A DNA stretch of 64,000 bases from Brachionus manjavacas (taxonomy: Eukaryota > Rotifera > Eurotatoria > Ploima > Brachionidae), in assembly GCA_019054805.1 (NCBI GenBank), contig JAHQIY010000021.1, positions 1-64,000 of the forward strand. The letters run 5' to 3'. The position numbers and the translations under genes are program-made. This document shows positions 57,886-64,000 of the stretch, one piece after another. The first letter of the stretch is position 1; each line of letters begins with the position of its first letter. The notes under the pieces are model-generated. The model searched no databases. It saw nothing but the letters and a program-made list of their open reading frames with translations, and was not told the origin of the DNA.

Positions 57886-58554
57886 ATGAGAAACCATAGA
57901 GATAGAAACAGAGAAGTAGAAAACAACTATAGAGAAGATTCTAGACAAAGAGTATCTAGAAGACAACAAGTTGAAGCTCCTGTAGAAGAATACTACGAAG
58001 ACGAGTACGCACAAGAAGTACAACAAGCACCTGCTAGAGAAGAAAGACGCAGACCAACCAGAGAAGATAGACACGCTAGAGTAAGAGACGAAAGACCTGC
58101 TAGAGTATCTAGAAGACAACAAGTTGAAGAGCCTGTAGAAGAATACTACGAAGACGAGTACGCACAAGAAGTACAACAGCCTTCTGCTAGAGAAGAAAGA
58201 CGCAGACCAACCAGAGAAGATAGACACGCTAGAGTAAGAGACGAAAGACCTGCTAGAGTATCTAGAAGACAACAAGTTGAAGAGCCAGTAGAAGAATACT
58301 ACGAAGATGAGTACGAGCAAGAAGTACAACAAGCACCTGCTAGAGAAGAAAGACGCAGACCAACCAGAGAAGATAGACACGCTAGAGTAAGAGACGAAAG
58401 ACCTGCTAGAGTATCTAGAAGACAACAAGTTGAAGAGCCTGTAGAAGAATATTACGAAGATGAGTACGAGCAAGAAGTACAACAGCCTTCTGCTAGAGAA
58501 GATAGACGTGGTAGATTTGCCAGAGATGAAAGACCTGCCAGAGGACGTAGATAA
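57886..58554 (+). CDS. charged tandem-repeat protein, predicted disordered
   Basis: 222 residues, almost all Arg, Glu, Asp, Gln, Val and Tyr. After a 22-residue lead, three exact-length 51-residue units and one shorter, diverged unit follow. Each unit runs SRRQQVEEPVEEYYEDEY (acidic, Tyr-rich), then an AQEVQQ segment, then a basic REERRRPTREDRHARVRDE part. So acidic and basic blocks alternate along the chain. No signal peptide, membrane span or known domain. Such block-charged chains often bind RNA or form condensates, but that is only an inference. GC is clearly higher than in the neighbours and Arg is nearly always AGA. It has its own promoter-like site and terminator, so it is a single-gene unit. 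I do not recognise the family. Confidence 0.75.
   Translation: MRNHRDRNREVENNYREDSRQRVSRRQQVEAPVEEYYEDEYAQEVQQAPAREERRRPTREDRHARVRDERPARVSRRQQVEEPVEEYYEDEYAQEVQQPSAREERRRPTREDRHARVRDERPARVSRRQQVEEPVEEYYEDEYEQEVQQAPAREERRRPTREDRHARVRDERPARVSRRQQVEEPVEEYYEDEYEQEVQQPSAREDRRGRFARDERPARGRR
57952..58554 (+). repeat. 153-bp in-frame tandem repeat, about 4 units
   Basis: Units start at 57952, 58105, 58258 and 58411, exactly 153 bases apart; the last ends early at the stop codon. Units 1 and 3 encode QQAPA, units 2 and 4 encode QQPSA. Units 1-2 share AQEV and units 3-4 share EQEV. So the array looks like one two-unit block (306 bp) duplicated once. Confidence 0.9.
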
Positions 58555-58579
58555 TATTATTATTTACAACTAATTTTAT

Positions 58580-58624
58580 AAAATACCGTAAAGTATTAAT
58601 TTATTTTACGGTATTTTTTTATTT
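58580..58624 (+). terminator. rho-independent terminator of the repeat protein
   Basis: AAATACCGTAAA and TTTACGGTATTT form a perfect 12-bp stem around an AT loop, followed by a T-run. It starts 26 bases after the stop codon. Confidence 0.88.
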
Positions 58625-58790
58625 TGTTATATGTAATGCGTGGCTAAACCAGTAAAACTATGCTACCCCGCAGTATAGCCTGCAAACTGTATGTAAATGT
58701 AATTAAATAAATATAATTTTATTTAATATTATGTTATTAATAGTTTGTTTAGTATTTTATATTATTATTACTTTATATAACAAAGTATAT

Positions 58791-58822
58791 AAAAAAAGAT
58801 CCCCCGTTATTGCTAACAGGGG
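58791..58822 (-). terminator. rho-independent terminator of nrdJ
   Basis: On the - strand the stem CCCCTGTT / AACGGGGG (one mismatch) with a short AGCAAT loop is followed by ATC and seven Ts. It is about 40 bases after the nrdJ stop. It is one of the most GC-rich stems in the window. Confidence 0.85.
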
Positions 58823-58860
58823 ACAAGTTTGGGATAGTTAGCTAACTTAAACAACTTAAG

Positions 58861-61800
58861 TTAGCTGCAACCTGTAGTGGTACCACAGGTAGTACATACA
58901 AGACATGTACCATTTCTAATCATAGTCATGCTATTGCATTCGCCACATTGTTCAGCTTCAAACCCTTTGTTATCTATTAACTTGGTTTGGTCTGTAACAT
59001 TTTTGTTAACAACACTGTATTGTTGGTTGTTGTTAGAATTTTTATTTAACGGTATACTAGGCAAATCTTGGTTGCTAGTTTGTATTTTATCTAAAGTATT
59101 GCTATTGGTGTTAATATGCCCTAAATCGTATCTTCCTAGGTAGTTAATAGCTAAATCTCTAAATACAAAGTCTATCATAGAGGTAGACATTTTTATTCTG
59201 TCGTGCCCTTCTACCATTCCAGAAGGTTCGAACTTAGTAAATGTAAATGCATCTACGTATTCTTCTAGTGGTACACCGTATTGTAAACCAATAGAAACCG
59301 CTATTGCAAAAGAGTTCATAATGCTTCTAAAAGATGCACCTTCTTTATAGCAATCTAAAAATATTTCTGCTAATTTACCGTCTTTATACTCGCCAGTGTG
59401 TACGTAAATTTTATGCCCTGCTATTTTAGCTTTTTGAATATAGCCACTGCGTTTGCTTTCTGGACGATTTCTAAAGGTGGTAGTTGTGGCATATTTTGCA
59501 ATTTCTAGTGCTTTGTTACTTACCGAAGTATTGTTAAAAATATTAGGTATTGTAGTATTTAACAATACATCTAAAAAGTTAATATTTTGCAAGCTACTGT
59601 CTGCAATTAAGCTAGATTGTAGGGGTTGCGATAATTTAGAGCCGTCTCGGTATAAAGCAACAGCTTTTACGCCTAAGTTCCAACTTTCTATGGCCACGGT
59701 TTCGCAATCTTCTATAGTTGCACTAGCGGGCATATTAATGGTTTTAGAAATTGCTCCACTAATAAAGCTTTGTGCGGCGGCTAGCATTTTAACGTGGCTC
59801 ATGTAACTAAGGTATCTGGTGCCTTTGTTTCCACATAAATTAGCACAATCAAAAACAGGTAGGTGTTCTTCTTTTAAATGCGGAGCCCCTTCTATAGTAA
59901 GCGTACCAAAAATATAATCGTTAGCTTCTTGAATTTGACTATGGGTAAAGCCTAAAAATTGTAATATAGAAAAGTTAGTATCTAGTAAATCTTCTTCTGT
60001 AATTTTTAAAACATTTTTACAAAAATCTAAACCTAAAGTATATTGGCTAAAAGCAAAATCTAAATTAAATGCAGTTTTTATATTTTCGTTTAATGCGTTA
60101 ATTTGGGTATTGGTAAAGCCCAGCTTGGTTAAACTTTTTGTATTAATATGCGGAGCATTTTGCAAGTTAGCATGCCCTACCGCATAATTTACAATATCTG
60201 CAATTTGTTGGCTAGTATAATTTAAATATTCTAGTGCCATGGTTACAGTATTGTTAATAATTTTAAAATATCCGCCGCCGGCTAAGCTTTTGTATTTAAC
60301 TAAAGCAAAGTCTGGCTCTATACCAGTGGTAGAACAATCCATTAGCAAACCAATGGTACCGGTTGGGGCAATGCAGGTTACTTGTGCGTTGCGGTAGCCG
60401 TATTGCTTGCCACTTTCTAGGGTTTGTTGCCATACAGTGCTGGCTTGGGTGGCTAAATTTGTATCTGCTATTGCGTTAATATCTAGGGGTACTGGTTTAA
60501 TATCTAAGCCAACATAATCTGTGGTGTTGCCTTTAGAAGCTAATAAATGATTATTTATAACACGCAACATTTCTGCAGAATTTTCTTTGTAACCTAAAAA
60601 CGCCCCTTTTTCTTTTGCCATTTGGCTAGAAACAAAGTAAGAATAACCACTTAATAACGAACTTATAGCCGCCGTTATGTTTCTGCCTTGGTTGCTATCG
60701 TAAGGTACACCAATAGACATTAAATACGCACCAATGTTGGCGTAACCTAGGCCTAGGGTTCTAAATTTATAAGATAAATACGCCACGCTTTCAGAAGGAA
60801 ACTGTGCCATAGTTACCGAAATTTCTAAAACCATGGTTAATAGTTTTACAGTGTGTTTAAATAAATCTGTATTAAAACTACCGTTGGCGTTGCGGTAATG
60901 TATTAAGTTTATAGATGCTAAGTTACAAGCGGTATCGTCTAAAAATAAGTACTCAGAACAAGGGTTACTACCATTTATAGAACCACTATTAGGGCAAGTG
61001 TGCCATTGGTTAATGGTATCGCTAAATTGTAAACCAGGGTCAGCACAAGACCACGCCGCCGTGTTAATTTTATCCCAAATAGCTTTAGCATTAACTTCTT
61101 TAGCAACTTCTTTATTAGTGCGGTTAATTAACTGCCATGGTTGGTTATTTTGTACGCTGTTTATAAATTTGTTACTTAAACGTACCGAATTGTTAGAGTT
61201 TTGCCCAGAAACGGTTTGGTAAGCTTCAGACGTCCAATCGGTATTTAAAATATCAAATTGTAAAGTATAGTTACCACGCTTAATTAGTTGCAAAGTACGT
61301 TGAATATACTTTTCTGGAACATATAAATTTTTGGCTAAAAATATAGCTTTTTTTAGCTCTTCGTTTTTATTAACATCTGTGGCATCTTGCATATTGCCGT
61401 TGTAATTTTGGCAAGCGTTAACAATTGCGGTTAAAGTTTTGTTAGCTATTATAGAACCTGTAACTAAAGAAACCACTTTTTGTTCTTCTTTAACTTTCCA
61501 TTCTATAAATTCTTCTATATCTGGATGATCCACATCTAAAATAACCATTTTAGCGGCTCTGCGGGTAGTACCGCCAGATTTTATAGCCCCTGCAGATACA
61601 TCTAATATTTTTAAAAAGCTCATTAATCCAGAAGATTTGCCACCGCCCGAAAGTTGCTCGCCCGAACCACGTAAGTTAGAAAAGTTAGTGCCTGTGCCAG
61701 AGCCATACTTAAACAAGCGGGCTTCTTTAACGGCTAAATCCATTATTCCGCCTTCGTTAACTAGGTCGTCTTGTATAGATTGAATAAAGCAAGCGTGCGG

Positions 61801-62388
61801 TTGGGGTCTTTCGTAAGCAGAAGACGATTTTTTAATTTTGTTTGTAGTTTCATCAAAATAAAAATGCCCTTGCGAACCACCAGTAATACCATATGCCCAA
61901 TGTAAGCCTGTGTTAAACCACTGTGGCGAATTTGGGGCTGCCATTTGGTTGGCTAAAATGTATTGTAGTTCGTTAAAAAAATGTAAGGCATCTTCTTCGG
62001 TATCAAAGTAATTGTTTTTGTAACCGTGGTAAGTCCATGCGCCGGCAAGCCTTCTAAATACTTGCTTTGCACTAATTTCGCCAGTGTATCTTTGGTTGTG
62101 CGGTAGTTTATTTAATTTTTCTAGGTCGGGTTCGTGCCTTTGTAACCATGCTGGTATACCTTGCTCTGGCACTGGTTTTAAAATTGTAGGAACCCCGCTT
62201 TTTCTAAAGTATTTTTGTGCTAAAATATCTACAGAAATTTGAGCCCAATTTTCTGGAACCTCTATATTGTTTAAAGACCACAAGCTTTTTCCGTTGTTTT
62301 GCTGCAAACTGCTACTAGCCGTTTTAAACTTTACGCCAAACGGATTTGCATTGGGTAAACCTTGAGTATAAACATTATTTATTTTCAT
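58861..62388 (-). CDS. nrdJ: adenosylcobalamin-dependent ribonucleotide reductase (class II)
   Basis: NrdJ makes deoxyribonucleotides using adenosylcobalamin, so it works with or without oxygen but needs B12. Unbroken, 1175 residues, close to the alphaproteobacterial form. Markers: MAAPNSPQWFNTGLHWAYG near 150, PHACFIQSIQDDLV, FKYGSGTGTNFSNLRG, GGTTRRAAKMVILDVDHPD, the active-site loop NPCSEYLFLDD near 475 (Cys and Glu), and TCIAPTGTIGLLMDC. The C-terminal tail has CGECNSM and CLVCTTCGTTTGCS, a zinc-ribbon plus Cys pair that reduces the active site. No nrdA/B is in the window. No cobalamin riboswitch is visible upstream. A B12-receptor gene with a riboswitch lies 27 kb away. Confidence 0.96.
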   Translation of the reverse strand: MKINNVYTQGLPNANPFGVKFKTASSSLQQNNGKSLWSLNNIEVPENWAQISVDILAQKYFRKSGVPTILKPVPEQGIPAWLQRHEPDLEKLNKLPHNQRYTGEISAKQVFRRLAGAWTYHGYKNNYFDTEEDALHFFNELQYILANQMAAPNSPQWFNTGLHWAYGITGGSQGHFYFDETTNKIKKSSSAYERPQPHACFIQSIQDDLVNEGGIMDLAVKEARLFKYGSGTGTNFSNLRGSGEQLSGGGKSSGLMSFLKILDVSAGAIKSGGTTRRAAKMVILDVDHPDIEEFIEWKVKEEQKVVSLVTGSIIANKTLTAIVNACQNYNGNMQDATDVNKNEELKKAIFLAKNLYVPEKYIQRTLQLIKRGNYTLQFDILNTDWTSEAYQTVSGQNSNNSVRLSNKFINSVQNNQPWQLINRTNKEVAKEVNAKAIWDKINTAAWSCADPGLQFSDTINQWHTCPNSGSINGSNPCSEYLFLDDTACNLASINLIHYRNANGSFNTDLFKHTVKLLTMVLEISVTMAQFPSESVAYLSYKFRTLGLGYANIGAYLMSIGVPYDSNQGRNITAAISSLLSGYSYFVSSQMAKEKGAFLGYKENSAEMLRVINNHLLASKGNTTDYVGLDIKPVPLDINAIADTNLATQASTVWQQTLESGKQYGYRNAQVTCIAPTGTIGLLMDCSTTGIEPDFALVKYKSLAGGGYFKIINNTVTMALEYLNYTSQQIADIVNYAVGHANLQNAPHINTKSLTKLGFTNTQINALNENIKTAFNLDFAFSQYTLGLDFCKNVLKITEEDLLDTNFSILQFLGFTHSQIQEANDYIFGTLTIEGAPHLKEEHLPVFDCANLCGNKGTRYLSYMSHVKMLAAAQSFISGAISKTINMPASATIEDCETVAIESWNLGVKAVALYRDGSKLSQPLQSSLIADSSLQNINFLDVLLNTTIPNIFNNTSVSNKALEIAKYATTTTFRNRPESKRSGYIQKAKIAGHKIYVHTGEYKDGKLAEIFLDCYKEGASFRSIMNSFAIAVSIGLQYGVPLEEYVDAFTFTKFEPSGMVEGHDRIKMSTSMIDFVFRDLAINYLGRYDLGHINTNSNTLDKIQTSNQDLPSIPLNKNSNNNQQYSVVNKNVTDQTKLIDNKGFEAEQCGECNSMTMIRNGTCLVCTTCGTTTGCS

Positions 62389-62744
62389 AAAACCAGCCTA
62401 CTTTAGTGTTAAATTTGTTGTGCTTAACAGGTAAAATTAATACTTTGTTAATAAAAGTTAACGCAAGTATAAATTACACCTTATAGATATTAATTTAACA
62501 AACAAAGTATAAATAGTAAAGCCTTTTTTAAAAATTACTTTAAAAGTGGCTTGTAGGTTGTGTTTTAATTAATTTTTTTTTATATATTGCTTATTAGTAT
62601 TTTACCCCTACTCTATTTGTATAATTTTTAATGCGTGCAAGTATGTTTATAAATAAAGGTTAAATATAATTTTGTGTAAAATATAGTTTTTGTGTTATAA
62701 TAATAATACATATTTATAAAATACATAATTTTAAAAGGAATACC
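62389..62744. other. 356-base divergent intergenic region with inverted repeats
   Basis: No gene is supported here. Near the nrdJ side there is a short inverted repeat, GTTAA / TTAAC, at 62447-62462. It lies inside a larger imperfect pair: TACTTTGTTA at 62441-62450, and TAACAAACAAAGTA near 62496-62509. These could be operator or stem structures for nrdJ. They do not match the NrdR box that I know. The right end holds the NDUFA12 promoter. Confidence 0.4.
62672..62701 (+). promoter_or_regulatory. candidate sigma-70 promoter for NDUFA12-MCE genes
   Basis: TTGTGT at 62672-62677 and a perfect TATAAT at 62696-62701 are 18 bases apart, 43 bases before the start. AAAAGGA precedes the ATG as a ribosome site. 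Confidence 0.5.
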
Positions 62745-63083
62745 ATGTATTTACTGCACTTATTATATGTTTTGTTGTTTGCTAAAAAAGTTGGAAACGA
62801 CGAATTTGGCAACAAATACTACACTAAAAAAGATATATTAGCTAAACGTAAAAGACGCTTTGTTATTTATAAAGGCAAAGTAGAAGCATCTAAAGTGCCA
62901 GATATTTGGGATGCTTGGTTGCGTGGCACTATTAATTATGTACCTAGCAATGCTAAGCCGTTGCCTTGGCAAAATCATCATACACCTAATTTAAGTGGTA
63001 CTAAGCACCAATATAACCCTAAGCTTTATAATTCTAGTATTAATAGTTATAATAATTATACTCCATGGAAACCCAACAAATAA
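62745..63083 (+). CDS. NDUFA12-family protein (complex I accessory subunit B17.2-like)
   Basis: 112 residues. The family pattern is clear: KVGNDEFGNKYYTKK, RRFVIYKGKVEASKVPDIWDAWL, then a region reading PWQNHHTPNLSGTKHQYNP. In alphaproteobacteria and mitochondria this protein is an accessory subunit of NADH:ubiquinone oxidoreductase. Its presence hints that the cell has complex I, but no nuo gene is in the window. An hydrophobic N-terminal stretch (YLLHLLYVLLFAKK) precedes the core. The start is set by the AAAAGGA site 6 bases upstream. Its end overlaps the next gene by 19 bases. Confidence 0.9.
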   Translation: MYLLHLLYVLLFAKKVGNDEFGNKYYTKKDILAKRKRRFVIYKGKVEASKVPDIWDAWLRGTINYVPSNAKPLPWQNHHTPNLSGTKHQYNPKLYNSSINSYNNYTPWKPNK

Positions 63084-63526
63084 AACCCTACAATATTTAT
63101 AATGTTTTGGTTGGCATGCTATTATTAGTAATTATTTTTAGCATTTTTTTTGCTAATACTAAATCTATTAAAAATTATAATAAATATACTTTTGTGTTAT
63201 CTTCGGCACAAGGGGTTAAACTTAACCAACCTGTATTAATTGGCGGAGCAAAGGTAGGTTTTGTTAATAATATTGTTTTAAAAGCCAATAATAAAGCTTA
63301 TGTAAATGTACTAATAAACAAACAATATGTTATTCCTGCAGATTCGTATGTATTTGTTTCTTCGCCTTCGTTATTTGCTTCTGGTAAAAGTATTAATATA
63401 ATTTTAGGTATAGAAGAAGACTACTTAGTTAATAACGATATAATTTACAACACCAATATAGGTTTAGATTTAGATAAACTGCTAGATTTAGTAAGCCTAT
63501 ATTTACAAGCAAATTTAAAAAAATAA
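63065..63526 (+). CDS. short MCE/MlaD-domain protein
   Basis: 153 residues: one membrane span (about 14-33), then a single MCE domain (about 36-115) with SSAQGVKLNQPVLIGGAKVGFV and a SPSLFASGKSINIILG end, then a short tail. MCE proteins form periplasmic hexamers that carry phospholipids for the MlaFEDB transporter. The gene overlaps NDUFA12 by 19 bases and a second MCE gene follows 16 bases later. Confidence 0.85.
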   Translation: METQQIKPYNIYNVLVGMLLLVIIFSIFFANTKSIKNYNKYTFVLSSAQGVKLNQPVLIGGAKVGFVNNIVLKANNKAYVNVLINKQYVIPADSYVFVSSPSLFASGKSINIILGIEEDYLVNNDIIYNTNIGLDLDKLLDLVSLYLQANLKK

Positions 63527-63542
63527 TAAAGGTAACTTTTGT

Positions 63543-64000
63543 ATGACAAACATTAAACAAGCATTTAAAGAACGTGCCTTAGAAATATCTACAGGGCTTG
63601 GGGTAATAGTTATTGCTGTAATTTTTGTATTTTATGCTCTTAGCGTATACTTGGCAAATAGCATTAGCAGTTATAAGCTTACTGCAGTTTTTAATAACGT
63701 TGGTAGCCTAACCGAAGGCAGTAAAGTTAAAATTAACGGCGTAGATGTTGGCAAGGTTGTGGAAATTAAATTAAATTCGGCCGATTTTACCATTAATGTG
63801 GTTTTAGATATTGCTAATAATATTAACGTGCCTACTAATAGTGTGTTAGAAATATTATCTAGCGGTTTGTTAGAGCCTGCGTATTTGTTTATTAATATAC
63901 CTAACAATGCGGCATCTACTTATTTTGCCAAAAACGAGTTTATTTACAATACTAAAGATTTTTTATCTTTAGATGAAAAACTAGGCAACATTTTTTTAAA
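63543..64000 (+). CDS. mlaD: MlaD-like MCE-domain protein, 3' partial
   Basis: Open from ATG 63543 to the window end (about 152 residues seen). After a membrane span (about 17-37, GLGVIVIAVIFVFYALSVYL) comes an MCE domain with FNNVGSLTEGSKVKINGVDVGKVVEI and LEILSSGLLEPAYLFINI, close to MlaD. The two neighbouring MCE genes differ enough not to be a recent copy. AAAGGTAAC stands before the start. Confidence 0.88.
   Translation, partial: MTNIKQAFKERALEISTGLGVIVIAVIFVFYALSVYLANSISSYKLTAVFNNVGSLTEGSKVKINGVDVGKVVEIKLNSADFTINVVLDIANNINVPTNSVLEILSSGLLEPAYLFINIPNNAASTYFAKNEFIYNTKDFLSLDEKLGNIFL

Larger units (their letters stand above)
58555..58860. other. 306-base region without a gene, holding two terminators
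   Basis: This convergent gap has the terminator of the repeat protein at its left end and that of nrdJ at its right end. Between them (58625-58790) is AT-rich sequence in which I see no ORF, RNA gene or clear repeat. Confidence 0.6.

Noticed and set aside
57877..58482. 201-residue ORF antisense to the repeat protein
   Set aside because: It is an open shadow produced by the repeat's limited codon set. The promoter-like site, terminator direction and charged composition all support the + strand gene.
57952..58554. CRISPR-like regular repeats
   Set aside because: The units are 153 bases, contiguous, in frame with a gene and without unique spacers. They are a coding tandem repeat.
62389..62744. 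Second cobalamin riboswitch upstream of nrdJ
   Set aside because: No B12 box or other core block can be found on either strand of this gap.
1..64000. Alternative genetic code (TGA as Trp)
   Set aside because: Conserved Trp positions use TGG, and breaks occur at all stop types as a result of frame changes, not at in-frame TGA codons.
1..64000. tRNA or rRNA genes in the gaps
   Set aside because: I looked for T-loop (GGTTCRA) and paired arms in the intergenic regions and found none; a tRNAscan run would settle it.

Overview
This window is a compact, low-GC segment of a bacterial chromosome. Almost every gene ends in TAA, and the proteins are very rich in Asn, Lys and Ile. The standard bacterial code fits: TGG is the only Trp codon seen and no in-frame TGA is needed. 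Gene order points to an alphaproteobacterium. Signs are dusB/trkA/hfq/hflX, xthA-erpA/argS-SPOR-tat, divergent mfd/recG, DUF177-plsX-fabH beside bamE, a fused ispDF, an NDUFA12 homologue and dxr-rseP-bamA. In each neighbourhood genes normally present are missing, so a reduced-genome, symbiont-like lineage is likely. The genus cannot be named from this window. I found no tRNA, rRNA, CRISPR array, insertion sequence or prophage.

Layout. 1-10.5 kb: ppiD remnant, fabH-plsX-rpmF-DUF177, bamE, lpxB, gloA, a membrane-anchored ankyrin protein, ubiX, trmFO and DUF502. 10.5-20 kb: rpe and tkt, a MATE transporter, an MltB-like pseudoenzyme, yajC-secD-secF, hflX and hfq. 20-31 kb: trkA, dusB, a DNA methyltransferase fused to an HNH nuclease domain, mfd, recG and ispDF. 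31-40 kb: a cobalamin riboswitch and BtuB-like receptor, a lysozyme-like lipoprotein, bamA-rseP-dxr, and an overlapping kinase/PnuC pair. 40-54 kb: gltX, a fructose PTS operon, a type IIG restriction-modification gene, an SPFH protein, xthA, erpA, argS, SPOR, tatB and tatC. 54-64 kb: dnaE, a tandem-repeat charged protein, B12-dependent nrdJ, NDUFA12 and two MCE/MlaD genes (the last runs off the window).

How the genes work together. The cell builds a Gram-negative envelope: BamA/BamE, LpxB, RseP, MCE proteins, Sec and a small Tat set. It makes isoprenoids by the MEP route (Dxr, IspDF). It probably takes up fructose by PTS and feeds it to glycolysis and the non-oxidative pentose phosphate pathway. 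Its class II ribonucleotide reductase needs adenosylcobalamin, and a riboswitch-controlled outer-membrane receptor in the same window probably imports it. A PnuC-type transporter with a kinase suggests vitamin salvage.

Quality. Genes in the first 21 kb carry many one-base frameshifts, mostly in A/T runs. From 21 to 64 kb only recG and bamA are broken. This gradient looks more like sequence error near a contig end than gene decay, so broken genes in the first third are annotated as probable full-length genes.
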